Shown here piece after piece: positions 1-10,248 of a stretch of DNA of 27,300 bases. Within the stretch, counting starts at the first letter, position 1. Each line of letters begins with the position of its first letter. Source of the DNA: Mnemiopsis leidyi. Its lineage: Eukaryota > Ctenophora > Tentaculata > Lobata > Bolinopsidae. Location of the stretch: NCBI GenBank assembly GCA_000226015.1, contig JH157380.1, forward strand, positions 17,062-44,361. Direction: 5' to 3'. A program made the translations under genes and the position numbers. The notes under the pieces were generated by a model. That model was given only the letters and a program-made list of their open reading frames with translations. It searched no databases and was not told the origin of the DNA.

Positions 1-256
1 TGTGTGCTTCCCAAGAAAGTACATTTCTGTCATGAATTGCGTGTAAAAGAAACGAACTGCTCACCAGAATCCGAATGTTATTTATAAACTTTTTACATTA
101 AGCTGTTTTGTTGCTAGTTCCACGTGGATAAACAAGCATTAGGTAACTTCAAGTAAGTGTTTATCATTAGTGGTGATTGTGCAGTATCTCAGCACGTGGC
201 CAGTCATTAATGAGTGTAATGTGAATTCACTTCATCAGCAGACTGCTTACAATGAC

Positions 257-304
257 AATATTGGCAATGTTCCAAACTTCAATATTGGCAATGTTCCAAA
301 CTTC
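257..304. repeat. 24-bp direct tandem duplication (2 copies)
   Basis: A 24-bp unit beginning AATATTGGCAATGTTCC is repeated head to tail without mismatch at 257-280 and 281-304. The unit length is divisible by three, so it keeps a short frame open, but nothing else suggests coding. Confidence 0.85.
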
Positions 305-412
305 ATTCAGAGTAGTACACACTACATTTACACGACTGCTATAACTAAACTAAGTTTAACATCTCTCCCTTGACACACAGCTCAAGGTAAAACTCTAGAA
401 AGTAATACTTGT

Positions 413-434
413 GTGTAATATTCGCATATTACAC
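413..434. repeat. Perfect 9-bp inverted repeat
   Basis: GTGTAATAT at 413-421 and ATATTACAC at 426-434 are exact inverted copies around the 4-nt centre TCGC. It could be a hairpin or a protein-binding palindrome; there is no context to decide. Confidence 0.6.
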
Positions 435-1442
435 TGCATAATATTCATGACCTCAGCCCGCACGTAAAACAAGCCTTACACACAGTCTAGCTATCGGTGG
501 GATAACTCTGAGATAGCTTTGTTTCACACGAGGTAGTTTATAGAGAAACCTTCACAAGTAATCAACACAGACTTGCTAAACTTAGATCAAATACCAGAAA
601 CACGGCTACACACCAAGGGAGGGGATTCTTGGCAACGGTCCAATTTTTATGTAACTCGTCATCAGTTTATAGTTTACAATGAGCACAGCTCTCTCCCCTC
701 TCTCGAATACCAAGACACACCCAGCTTTATCGAGATGAAATCTAGAACATTCCGCATTATCACGCAGTGTGTAGTGTGATTATCCTATACTTGTATGTTA
801 AGCACTATAACCACGCCTAAATACACACTTTAACATGCACTGTGGGAGAGCTTGCTACTGGACTGATCGAGTAAGTGCGCGCTACTCGTTTCCTTCAACA
901 GTGAAATGACTTTAATTTACAGTTTGATTAATTAGTCTATTCCTGAGATTACACATGTCTGGAATTTGTAGAAGGAGGCTTGAGCTACTGAGCTATTGGG
1001 AAAATACCTTAAAGTCAGTCGAATGAAAGGTGATTAACTTGATACAAATTGAGTTTCGAGACCAATCAGTAATCACATTTTTCATGTACACAAAGATAAT
1101 TGAAAATAGACTTGATACCGAAAAGTAGCTAGGGTTTAAAAAAGCCATGGTAGGATTTTTTATGTAATATTATAGAGCAAAATTTATACATCAGAAATCA
1201 AAATATTGTAAACAAATGTAAACACGAGAGCTTCAACGATAAATTTAACAACAACTCTGACTTAAATTGAGCTTGATTCGCTCCTCAATCTTCAATATAC
1301 CAAGATATTAAAATCAGACATCGGTTATCAGAATCATTACATGTACAAAAATATAAAAACATCCATGCAACAAAATGTAAGTTGATCAACAACTGATAAG
1401 TAAAATTGAATAAATAAAAACGGAAACCCAAGAAGATGCAAA

Positions 1443-4361
1443 TTAAGACCATTCAAGCCTTAATTTTTCAAATTCCTCTTCATCCCTGGGAAGGAATGGT
1501 GTGTCTATACTCTGAATCATATACTCCCCACACATTAAACATTCTTCGGCAATGATCTCATCAAGTTGTGATTTTGCACGCCGATATGACTCAGTTCGAG
1601 TTTGATCTTCGTCCTTTAAGTTTAACAAAAGTTTGTATATTTTAGAGACTTCCTCAGCCTTTCGTTTCGACAGGTACCCGGTAATTTCTTTGACAAGACA
1701 AGCAGTGTGAAACATGTGACTACAAGGAAAGACATAAAAGGATCGAGTAAGTAGGGGAATGTCACAGAGATAGCAATTTTTAGAGGATTCAACAACGCAG
1801 TTTTTCCGTTTGAGATTACTTATGTCGTTGTGGATCCTTTCTGCACTGTCTGTAGCATCCTTCATGTCATCGTTTAGCTGATTGATATTCTGATTGTAAA
1901 TCTCCAGCGATTTGCAGATAGCATCCTTAAAGTCGTCAATATAAAAGAAGTCATTAAAGAACGGCAGGATATCCTCAATCTTTAAAACCTGTTCAGCACG
2001 ATTGATAACCTCCATAACACGTTTAATATCTTTCTCTTCTTCAACCACGTGTCTAGCTATCATCAGCCACAGTTTCTTTATCATCTCCTGCTGCTCCAGC
2101 GAGCAGTAACTCTGGGCCTCCACAGCTGTTTTCTCTGCTTCGTGTACGTTTCCTAGTTTGGTCAGGGCAAGTTTTACAGCCTCCTCATACAAGCCCATCT
2201 TTGTGTAGATGTAACAACACGCCTTCCATTTCCTATGTTCCGAGCAGAGCCTCAGTGCGTACTTTCTGTCGACATTAGCATCGGTTTTATCAAGAAAGTC
2301 GAGAAGTAATCCCTCATCATCTTGCTGTACAACAAGAGAAAGGAGGAAATTGTGGATAGCTTCATCCTTACACTTGGTACTAAAAACAACGAACTGGAGA
2401 TACCTTAGAGCTTGCTCCTTCTGATCGGTAGTTTTGCAGTGGATGAAGGAAGGTAGCAGTCTCTTAGGGTCGAGAGATCTCCCAAATTGCTCCAAAATAT
2501 CAACAGTGTTTCTAGGAATGTACTTCATAAGAGTTGGAGTGTATTTGTAAAACAGATCAGGACTTCTCCGTTTTCTAAGCGTGTCCAGAGCGGAAGTATA
2601 CTGCTGGTCGTGGATGTGATGCATAATGACTTTCTCTATATCCTCCATTAAATCAGCAAAGTAGATCATGTCAGAGGTGTCCCCATAACTCGCCATCATC
2701 TCCTGGATGACTTTGATGATAGGTTTGTTCTTCTTAATGTTCCTGATAACAAACTCGTTACTAAGAAAGTTCCTCAGGTCAGCTCTGGTCGACTGAAGCT
2801 TGTCGCTTTTCTCCTCACTCGACTGCTGTTGTTTCTCCAAACTGCTAATTTCACTGAGATATATCTCCACAATCCACACAACCAGCATGCAGATCTGAGT
2901 TGGATTGTTGGAATTGCCAATTGAATCCAACTTTGTTCTCAAAAAGTTCATTAGCGCAGCTGTCGTGCCCTCGTTTATGAACTTGAGAGCAATCTCTTCG
3001 AATGATCTATGAGATAAAGCATAGGTCTGAGCTGCGTCCTCATAGTATTTCTGTTCAAAATAATAGTCGCCTTCTTCACTGGCGATCTCAAAAAGTTTCG
3101 CCTGGTCTCCGTCAGCATATTTCTCAGCTTCCTGGAATTTCCTCAGCTCCATGTACATTCTCCACACATTTCTTTCTTCTTTATGGACTTTAAACCTGAT
3201 AATACTCTGCTTGGCCGAGCAGAAGAATTTACTGTGATCCATAGGATCGAGTGCGAGGGTGTTGTAAGTTCCACCCATTGTTCTCAGAGGTTCATAATGG
3301 ACATGTTTCCAATTTATCAAACTTTTCGCTTCAAAACCATTTTCATATAGCAGCAATAGGTGAAACTCTGTAACACCAATAGCAACAGGAATGCCTTTGT
3401 CTGTGAAAGGAGTGAGCCTATTTTCTGATAACACATTACCCTCATCAAAAGACAAAGAGTCAATGTTAATTTTTGAGTATTGGATGCCAACACCAGTCAT
3501 CCACACTAAAGATCGAGGTTCTGGATATTTGATATACGATACTGCCATGAGACCTAAAGACTCAATATTTTCCTTAAATTCCGGAAAACTCTCTCCGAAT
3601 ATTGCACCAAACTTACATTGATCGTTGGATCTCATTTTGCCGAAGAACTGGTAGATCCTTGTTGGTGTGGTGGCAATGACAACGGTCCTCTGCTTAGGAT
3701 CTCCGTTTTCATGAAAGTAAACAAGACCAGTGATAGCTTCCGGTTTGTCCAGATTGTAGAGTATTTTTGAATATGCTACAAGCTGTTTGTCAGAGGAGGG
3801 GTTAAGCTTAGTTTCATAAATTATACCGAGAGAGGTGCCAATAAGTATCTCCTTGGTGTCAATATCGTTTTGTTTAGTTTGGTTCCATGCTACTGAGTCT
3901 ACTTTAACGTTTAATTTCATATGTTTGGAACAGGAAAACAAGGTTTGTTTACCGTAGAAACCGTAGAAAAGTTCCCCCGAGGTCATGGAAACCAGCAAGT
4001 GCTTGCCTGTTGGATCTAGAAAAATGTTATGGATCTTATCTCCAACAGGCCTCGGAATATCCAAAACATCATCAAGCTCAGTTGCTTGGGTGTAAAACCT
4101 CTTAACCTTGTTACTTAGAAGTCCTACAACAAGAATCCTGTTAGCAGTTGCCAGTTTTATGATAGCAGCTGTTTCCTTGACATAAGTGTCCTCCTTCTCG
4201 AATATAGGACGTTTATCAGCAGTATCACCAGGGTCCTTCAAGTTGATTACGGAGGTGTTGAAGGTGCTCTGTCTGGTACTTCCTCGACTTCCAGTGCTGG
4301 AGAAGCGACTAGACTCAAAACTACGTTCATCTTCCTGGTAATCATTCCATAAACCTGCCAT
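1443..4361 (-). CDS. VPS18: VPS18 homologue (HOPS/CORVET subunit, RING-H2)
   Basis: Vacuolar protein sorting 18 is a core subunit of the HOPS and CORVET complexes, which tether endosomes and lysosomes before SNARE fusion. The 972-residue product is almost exactly the length of human VPS18. An N-terminal beta-propeller part (about residues 60-400) is followed by an alpha-solenoid of clathrin-heavy-chain-like repeats, a helical stretch at about 815-855 likely to form a coiled coil, and a C-terminal RING-H2. The zinc ligands are visible: C863/C866, C880-x-H882, H885, C888, and C941/C944. The pre-RING segment with DILPFF and FKDAICKSL is typical of the family. I chose the ATG at 4361 (MAGLWND). 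An upstream in-frame ATG at 4379 lies across a probable 3' splice site, so the six residues it would add are probably intronic. The gene has no introns across nearly 3 kb, unusual for an animal VPS18. RICTOR lies upstream on the same strand. Confidence 0.95.
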   Translation of the reverse strand: MAGLWNDYQEDERSFESSRFSSTGSRGSTRQSTFNTSVINLKDPGDTADKRPIFEKEDTYVKETAAIIKLATANRILVVGLLSNKVKRFYTQATELDDVLDIPRPVGDKIHNIFLDPTGKHLLVSMTSGELFYGFYGKQTLFSCSKHMKLNVKVDSVAWNQTKQNDIDTKEILIGTSLGIIYETKLNPSSDKQLVAYSKILYNLDKPEAITGLVYFHENGDPKQRTVVIATTPTRIYQFFGKMRSNDQCKFGAIFGESFPEFKENIESLGLMAVSYIKYPEPRSLVWMTGVGIQYSKINIDSLSFDEGNVLSENRLTPFTDKGIPVAIGVTEFHLLLLYENGFEAKSLINWKHVHYEPLRTMGGTYNTLALDPMDHSKFFCSAKQSIIRFKVHKEERNVWRMYMELRKFQEAEKYADGDQAKLFEIASEEGDYYFEQKYYEDAAQTYALSHRSFEEIALKFINEGTTAALMNFLRTKLDSIGNSNNPTQICMLVVWIVEIYLSEISSLEKQQQSSEEKSDKLQSTRADLRNFLSNEFVIRNIKKNKPIIKVIQEMMASYGDTSDMIYFADLMEDIEKVIMHHIHDQQYTSALDTLRKRRSPDLFYKYTPTLMKYIPRNTVDILEQFGRSLDPKRLLPSFIHCKTTDQKEQALRYLQFVVFSTKCKDEAIHNFLLSLVVQQDDEGLLLDFLDKTDANVDRKYALRLCSEHRKWKACCYIYTKMGLYEEAVKLALTKLGNVHEAEKTAVEAQSYCSLEQQEMIKKLWLMIARHVVEEEKDIKRVMEVINRAEQVLKIEDILPFFNDFFYIDDFKDAICKSLEIYNQNINQLNDDMKDATDSAERIHNDISNLKRKNCVVESSKNCYLCDIPLLTRSFYVFPCSHMFHTACLVKEITGYLSKRKAEEVSKIYKLLLNLKDEDQTRTESYRRAKSQLDEIIAEECLMCGEYMIQSIDTPFLPRDEEEFEKLRLEWS

Positions 4362-4376
4362 GAAGCTGAAAATAGT
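4362..4376 (-). promoter_or_regulatory. 3' splice site just before VPS18 start
   Basis: On the minus strand GACTATTTTCAG is followed by CTTC and then the ATG. This is a good acceptor and leaves a leader of only 4 nt in the coding exon. It fits a spliced-leader acceptor or the end of a 5'-UTR intron, and it decides the start codon. Confidence 0.55.
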
Positions 4377-4379
4377 CAA

Positions 4380-5051
4380 TTATATAACTTAGTACTTATG
4401 CCGTTTTCTGTAAATAATTTTGCCAATTTATGAATTATTACCAAACGTCAAGTCAAAAATTTGAACACTATAACCTCTACTTTAATTTGAATATGCTTAA
4501 CGATAGAGGAGGCTGATCTAATAAACAAAGCAAGCAGTTAAGACATTAAGGTACCAGCTAGAAATAAAAACATTAAAATAGTAAAATATAGAGATCATTA
4601 CACAAGTAAACAAAAAAATAGTAAAACAAATTTTATAAATCACACAGAGAAATAAATGGAATCAAAATCGGGTAACAAAATACAATTTTACAATCTACGA
4701 AACAAAAACCATGATTCATGAAAAATTTGACAAATTAGTGATGTCACTAACCGATTACTAGTAGTAGAGCAGAGTTAGATAACTAACTACACGTGTAACA
4801 CTTAGGCTTCATACAAAGCTTATTTGTGTTGCCAAAATGAGCTGTGCTATGGTGGAAATTACTGGCATCCACGCCTATAAAATAGTGTCAAATTACAGTA
4901 ACTTAATTTAAATTAAATATCCAAATACCTGGCGGACAAAAAGAAATTATCCATGAATAAAAAATCTAAAAACACAGGTTAAGAAAATCGGTCAAAATAA
5001 CCCCTCCAAGATATCACAAACATAAAAACCAAAAGACACAGCCCGAGACTG
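4380..5051. other. RICTOR-VPS18 intergenic spacer
   Basis: About 670 bp separate the RICTOR stop codon from the VPS18 acceptor. The stretch is AT-rich with no open frame of note. It must hold the RICTOR 3' UTR and the promoter or outron of VPS18. A minus-strand ATTAAA (plus TTTAAT near 4479) is a possible but weak polyadenylation signal. No repeat or RNA gene is seen. Confidence 0.6.
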
Positions 5052-8000
5052 CTAGGATAAGGCAGCACTGGTGGTGCTACCAATTGAAGAGAGCGAGGGA
5101 GACTTGATCATGACATGCCCTGCTGATGAGGACTTTACTGCTGCATCAAACAGTTTGTGTATAAACCTCCGTGCGCCCTGTCTGTATTTGTACCGCGACA
5201 TCAGCTCATGAACTGTGATGTAGTTTCTAAAGTCTGAAAACAAATGTTTCTTGTTCTTGGCGAGCTCTTCCAACTCAGCGCAGTATGTGCTGGCCCGAAG
5301 TGTGGAGGAGAGACAGATGATCAGGTTTAACATCTGAGAAACGTCCTTGTCCTCTGATTTCTCAATACTTAACTCTGGGAATGCTGGTCGTCTGAAGTCA
5401 ACTTCTATCGTGAAGAAGTTCTGGATATCATTAGAGATGCAAAGTCCGATTTTCTCGCCGGGTTGGGTTTCCTTACTGTCAAATTGAGGGTTCCCAGCTG
5501 ACTGAATCAGGAAGTTCAGCTGAGCTTCGCCTAAACTCCGGTTTTTGGCGTGACTTTTATGTCTGGGAGGCTGTAAGGTTGAACTTCTTTGTCGATTTCC
5601 CACAATTTCTGGTAAACCAGAAGCAGAGGGTGAAAAGTTGCTGTTCATTTTCTTGGAATTTGGCTGACAAATATTAAAATGATGAACAAAGTCTCTCCTA
5701 CTGGCGGTAAACTTATACTGTTCCACAGCAGCACATCCACTCTCAGTCTTACAGATCAAATTTAAAACATAAACACAGGTTCCCCTAACACTGAGGTTTT
5801 CATGAGAGTTTGACAAATTGAAGATCTTTCCAACCCATTCGAACTGAGAAATCTTAGCAAAACCATAGCAAGAAGCACCAATGTGGCCGATAGCCCAGGC
5901 TGCTGCCTTTATATCCAAAATATCTGAACTTTTCAACATTTCATCCAATTCAGTAAACACACCGACATCTTGAAGTCTGTCTATACCAGTATCAAACTGA
6001 GACATTTCCCCATAAAGATGAACTGGAGTGAAGCAGTACTCAGGAAACTTTATTTCAGTAGCCCGAAATGAAGGGTCTCCACGTTTAAACCCAGTCAGAG
6101 CCTCAAGCAATGTTGTCTCAACCTTCCTAACATACTCTAGGCATTTATAACGCTTCCACTTCTCAAGCTCATTGTCAACAAACCCTAATTCCGTCAGCTG
6201 CTTGAAACCCCGAGGAATTGAAAGAAACCGTAAAACGAGCTCGTAGCCCTTATCTCCAAGATGTATCAGAGCTGGAAACATGTTGAACAGATGTTCCAAA
6301 CATTCCTGATCCTGACATGCCTCAGTTAAGACAGCTAGAGCTTCTTCTACTATCTCCTCGGCATCAGATGTGTTGTAGGCATACAGCTGGCTAACTAACA
6401 TTGGCAAGATGAACTTTTCGAAGTTCTGATAGCCTGTTCTGATCAAAGTTCGGAGAAATTTAATAGCAAATACACGAATGTTGACAGATCCTCGATGAAG
6501 TATGGTGCTAAAAATAGCATCAGTGATGTTTTCTTTGCCGTACAACAAACTCACTAGGACACATTTCATGATTGTGTCCTTATCAGGCGACTTTTCGAAC
6601 AGTTCAATGTAAGTTTCGAAAATATTTGAATTTTTCAGATACTTGTTTCCTTCAACGTCAGAATACAATGTTCCTATCATAAAGAAGTAATCACTCACCA
6701 AAGATTGCCGGAGGCTGGATGCAGAAAAGATGCCCGACCCGACCTTGGACTTCTTAAGTTCGACAGTCATGTTACTCAAAAAATCTGGAATCAAATTCTT
6801 GAGTTCCTCAATTCCAGAGCAGCCTATCTCCAAGAGCAAGTTCATAAGAGCCACACCCACCCCAGTATAAGTAGAACTGTTGCCTAGACCGGTAGTTTTA
6901 TCATAGTAGGGCACCATGAACAGAATATACTTGTTTGAAAACGGCTCCATGACCCTCTTCAGAAACCTGATGCAAGTTTCATCAATCACCTGAGTCCGGA
7001 AAAACCCTAACTCTAAAACGGAGGCAATGATTTTCCAGTCCCATTTGAAAGGATCGTCTTCTGCAAAAACTTTCGTGTTCTCAATAAACCTGATGTGTTG
7101 CCTCTCCTCGTGCTCGTCCCTCTCTTCGTGTCGGAACTGGTAGCTAGGATAGTATCCTTTCTTGAACTTCAGAACTCGCTCTCGTATCAGAGTTAACTGG
7201 TAGCTCATCAGTGTGAATGGTCCCTGAGCCTGACGATGTCTATGATTCAAAAGCTTTGTAATGCACTGCGAACTTTCAACGCCAAAACCCTTGTGGACAG
7301 CAACTGCTTCAACGAGAAGCGGCTGAATGTGAGCGATATGCTGCTCGGAGATAAGGTCATATTTGTTTATCAGATGAAGGAGCTCACCTACCAAAATAGC
7401 AGCAAGAATTGCCTCCTCCTTCTTCCCGTTGATAGCAACATGAGTTACTGAGTCCAACTTGGGGTCTACTGACAAGAACAGAGCTAGAAGTGTGGCATGG
7501 TATATTTCAACCATGTTTGGTCTCTCAATGTGGTGTGGAGGCAATATAGCTTCTGCTTCTCCAACAACCCAGTCTTCTGTGATGACCCAGTCTGGATTTT
7601 GTTGCCAATCGATGATGGAACTTAGGGCTTTCTCAAACGATTCTAAGTTTGAGGGAAGCTTCAGATTGAGCATGTCATAGATGCAGTTTACAACTGTTCT
7701 CTGGATTTTAGGAAATGGTCTAGTTAGAGCACTCATCATCTCCTTAAATACCAACTGTATAGTATACAAACCAGGCCAGGTCCTACACAATGAGAGTATC
7801 GCATTTTTAGACCCATTTAACCAAGTTTCTCGCTCCTCAACATAGTCACATTCCTTCTTGTTCTCACTTTTCTTCTCAAACAAGATGAAGTAGGGGTCTG
7901 ACAGGGACGCAACAAGAAAACCCACATCATTTCTCAAATGAACGAAGTTCCGAGTGTTGACATTATTGAAGAGGTACATGAAGACTTGACATAGAACCTC

Positions 8001-8570
8001 TGTTTCTTGGTACTCACCTCCCATTGCAATAGCTTCCAACAAACACTTTATACCCCCACTCTCTATAAAGGAACTTGGCTGGGACAGGGCATAGCAGGAG
8101 ATAATGGCAGTAGCACATTTCTTGTAGTTTTCTTTTGTAGTCGCCCTCATTAGGGACAGTAGACAGAACAAGATAGATTTAGGAAGTTTACCGTACTTAG
8201 TAAGATTATAGACAAATTTGAGAGCTTCAACCCCTTCTAATGCCTCATTACCGTCTTTCCCGCCGCCAGTGTCAATGGCACGAACAAGAAAAAGATCGAT
8301 GTTCAATTTCCGGACATGTTCATGAGTGATGTTTGGGAGACTAAGGGTAAAACACCGGAATGTGTTCGCTCTGATTTTGGGAACTTGTGAGGTCAGCTGG
8401 GTGGCAAGTTTTTCAAACACATAGGACGGATCTACTTGTTCGAAGACTCGTTCTCCGTAAGTTTTGATGATTCTGACGAAATCGGTCTGTAGGCATGAAA
8501 CTGAAGAGTCAGGGGCGTTGGAGTCTGCAATTTGGTCCAAGATTTTGTTTAAATCCGACAGGTTGACCAT
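5052..8570 (-). CDS. RICTOR: RICTOR homologue (TOR complex 2 subunit)
   Basis: RICTOR is the defining scaffold of TOR complex 2, which phosphorylates AKT, SGK and PKC. The 1172-residue product matches the family along its length: an N-terminal HEAT-like region starting at SDLNKILDQIA, a middle domain with HLGDKGYELVLRFLSIP, the short conserved block with VHLYGEM, the GTCVYVLNLICKTESGC block at about residue 930, and the C-terminal block at 1080-1140 ending ARRFIHKLF. Human RICTOR is about 1700 residues; most of the difference is the disordered linker, here only about 120 residues (960-1080). In it, NRSLGEAQLNF (serine 1012, codon 5535-5537) resembles the region around human Thr1135, the S6K and 14-3-3 site; that correspondence is my inference. 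The ATG at 8570 follows a strong acceptor. Extension upstream uses no ATG and crosses that acceptor. There are no introns over 3.5 kb, which is odd for an animal RICTOR. Confidence 0.93.
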   Translation of the reverse strand: MVNLSDLNKILDQIADSNAPDSSVSCLQTDFVRIIKTYGERVFEQVDPSYVFEKLATQLTSQVPKIRANTFRCFTLSLPNITHEHVRKLNIDLFLVRAIDTGGGKDGNEALEGVEALKFVYNLTKYGKLPKSILFCLLSLMRATTKENYKKCATAIISCYALSQPSSFIESGGIKCLLEAIAMGGEYQETEVLCQVFMYLFNNVNTRNFVHLRNDVGFLVASLSDPYFILFEKKSENKKECDYVEERETWLNGSKNAILSLCRTWPGLYTIQLVFKEMMSALTRPFPKIQRTVVNCIYDMLNLKLPSNLESFEKALSSIIDWQQNPDWVITEDWVVGEAEAILPPHHIERPNMVEIYHATLLALFLSVDPKLDSVTHVAINGKKEEAILAAILVGELLHLINKYDLISEQHIAHIQPLLVEAVAVHKGFGVESSQCITKLLNHRHRQAQGPFTLMSYQLTLIRERVLKFKKGYYPSYQFRHEERDEHEERQHIRFIENTKVFAEDDPFKWDWKIIASVLELGFFRTQVIDETCIRFLKRVMEPFSNKYILFMVPYYDKTTGLGNSSTYTGVGVALMNLLLEIGCSGIEELKNLIPDFLSNMTVELKKSKVGSGIFSASSLRQSLVSDYFFMIGTLYSDVEGNKYLKNSNIFETYIELFEKSPDKDTIMKCVLVSLLYGKENITDAIFSTILHRGSVNIRVFAIKFLRTLIRTGYQNFEKFILPMLVSQLYAYNTSDAEEIVEEALAVLTEACQDQECLEHLFNMFPALIHLGDKGYELVLRFLSIPRGFKQLTELGFVDNELEKWKRYKCLEYVRKVETTLLEALTGFKRGDPSFRATEIKFPEYCFTPVHLYGEMSQFDTGIDRLQDVGVFTELDEMLKSSDILDIKAAAWAIGHIGASCYGFAKISQFEWVGKIFNLSNSHENLSVRGTCVYVLNLICKTESGCAAVEQYKFTASRRDFVHHFNICQPNSKKMNSNFSPSASGLPEIVGNRQRSSTLQPPRHKSHAKNRSLGEAQLNFLIQSAGNPQFDSKETQPGEKIGLCISNDIQNFFTIEVDFRRPAFPELSIEKSEDKDVSQMLNLIICLSSTLRASTYCAELEELAKNKKHLFSDFRNYITVHELMSRYKYRQGARRFIHKLFDAAVKSSSAGHVMIKSPSLSSIGSTTSAALS

Positions 8571-8595
8571 ATTGAGGCTAGGGAAGTGAAGGGTC
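8571..8595 (-). promoter_or_regulatory. 3' splice site just before RICTOR start
   Basis: The minus strand reads ACCCTTCACTTCCCTAG, a pyrimidine-rich tract ending in AG, then CCTCAAT and the ATG. The leader inside this exon would be 7 nt. Like VPS18, it suggests trans-splicing or a 5' leader intron. If cis-spliced, the donor should lie in the region to the right. Confidence 0.6.
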
Positions 8596-8599
8596 AAGT

Positions 8600-9317
8600 T
8601 GCATAAAGACCTAGATGTAGAAACTCAGAGAAACTTTTAGTAAGAAAAATTAGACATTTTGTACGGGCTAATTCTGGAAATTGTAAAAGTTTTGAAACTT
8701 TCTGAAATTTTTCATCAAGATAATCTAAATCTAATTTTTTTTATGCCAGGTGCGTTTAGTTGTCCAATTTTAACACCACTGAATCAAGCAAGTCAGATTG
8801 AGACAATGAAACATCATAATTTCTCATGAAAAAATCCCATGGATTGTACACTTGCACCAAATAAAATAACACACGTTACTCAGAAATTACACAACACGTG
8901 CTGTATCAAATACGAAATATGGACATTTTGCTAATGTTTGAATATTTGGAAAAATATTGAAATACAACTCATGATAGCACTCAATAATTCAGTGTACATG
9001 CTAAAACGACTAAATATTATGTAACTTTTCATAGATTTTGACATAGCATCAATAGATCTAATTTAAATCTAATTGTTAGTTCTGTATAAAGACTCGAAAT
9101 TTTAAAAGGAACCCCTTTTAATTTGTTGTAAATATCAAGTAGATTGTGTCTCAAAATTTCATCACACATGCATTAATCCATCGCTTGTCTGACTGTTTTG
9201 GGAAAATTTTCATTCAATCGCACATGCACATAGCATAGTATGTTTTTGATGGTATGATGGAAGCATTTAAATTTAAAACTGATTCTGAAAAAGGCAAATA
9301 TTTTGTATGATCTAAAT
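8600..9317. other. Upstream region of RICTOR, AT-rich, part of a dispersed duplication
   Basis: No coding frame is supported. From about 8930 to 9450 the sequence is a diverged copy of 17450-17870. Shared landmarks include CATGCTAAAACGACTAA versus CATGCTAAAACAACTAA and AGTATGTTTTTGATGG. The promoter of RICTOR, if conventional, may lie in the unique part (8600-8930), but no recognisable promoter motif was seen. Confidence 0.5.
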
Positions 9318-9450
9318 TTGTTGACTGACGTAATCCTACCGCCAGATATTTACTGGTAGTAGCCTACAAAGTCGTTACCAGTAATAAGTAATGTCTCACA
9401 AAGTACAACCAACAACAGTAGAAACTGCGCTGTTCTGTACTGAATGTGAT
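9318..9450. repeat. Element C, copy 1
   Basis: A ~130-bp element also found at 9898-10032 and 17731-17863, highly similar between CCGCCAGATATTTACTG and the end ACTGAATGTGAT. It contains a perfect 9-bp inverted repeat, TTACTGGTA (9350-9358) and TACCAGTAA (9376-9384), around a conserved 17-nt centre AGCCTACAAAGTCG. No coding frame is shared. It resembles either a small non-autonomous mobile element or a structured RNA; no terminal repeats or target duplications were identified. Confidence 0.7.
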
Positions 9451-9897
9451 GTCGGAATTTGTTCTGATAATATGTAAAAGGGTTTAAACATCTTACCATC
9501 AACTCATTGATAACAGCAAACATTTTTTAGTAAACATCGAAGTAACTGAGGGCACTTTCAAAACTATAAGAATTCAAAAACAGATGAGAAAATTTAAAAA
9601 TGAGAAAATTTAAAAATGAGCAATACAGACAATTGTAACAGAACTATACTGCATAACACATAACATTTACAACTCTCCCAGACCCCAGAAACTACAATAG
9701 CCAATGAATTACACATCATAACAAATATATAGAATACAGATATACAGAATACAGATATACAGAATACACGACAGTCCCAATAAAAAACAATCAATGACAC
9801 AAATAAAAAACACTCCAAATTTAAGTTATTAATTGTATGACCTTATGTTCGAACTTTTTGTTTTTATATCTAAGTTTGATCGACATCAAACATTAAT
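9451..9897. other. Spacer between C copies with small tandem repeats
   Basis: Contains ATGAGAAAATTTAAA twice (about 9580-9618) and a ~15-bp unit AGATATACAGAATAC about three times (9737-9770). A minus-strand donor-like GATG/GTAAGAT lies at about 9494; the matching place beside C copy 3 reads CTTATC instead of CTTACC and has lost it. The open minus-strand frame here is a by-product of simple repeats. Confidence 0.5.
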
Positions 9898-10032
9898 ATT
9901 TGTCGACTCGCGTAACCAACCGCCAGATATTTACTGATAGTAGCCTACAAAGTCGTTATCAGCAATAAGTAATGTGTCACAAGGTACAACCAACAACAGT
10001 AGAAACTGTGCTGTTCTGTACTGGATGTGATC
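9898..10032. repeat. Element C, copy 2
   Basis: Second copy of element C, about 580 bp from copy 1. Its hairpin arms read TTACTGATA (9931-9939) and TATCAGCAA (9957-9965). Relative to the other two copies the G-C pair is replaced by A-T on both sides, a compensatory change, while a second difference (T to C) breaks one pair. Confidence 0.7.
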
Positions 10033-10248
10033 GAGTAAATAGTAGCTGAACTTTTAAGATTCATTTTTCAGTCCTACAAAAATCAATTAAATCATCAAAA
10101 AAGCAAAAAAGTGGGAAACCATACCATTTGCAAAGTTGGAAACCATACTATGAGCAAAATCTCATAAATCCGTTTAAAAGCTCAAGACTAGAGTCTAGAC
10201 CTTAATTTACAACATAATATAATATCTCAGTTCCCAGGGAAGGATAAT

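Larger units (their letters stand above)
1..1442. other. Intergenic flank downstream of VPS18, no gene recognised
   Basis: No reading frame here resembles a known protein, and the short open frames have no supporting start context or domain. The part next to 1442 must contain the VPS18 3' untranslated region, because that gene runs leftward. I saw no canonical AATAAA on the minus strand close to the stop codon, so the polyadenylation site is not placed. The stretch is AT-rich, with a small hairpin and a 24-bp duplication listed separately. Confidence 0.6.

Noticed and set aside
3002..3621. Plus-strand frames opposite VPS18
   Set aside because: Antisense shadows of a well-supported gene without their own features.
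6705..7680. Plus-strand frames opposite RICTOR
   Set aside because: Antisense shadows of a well-supported gene.
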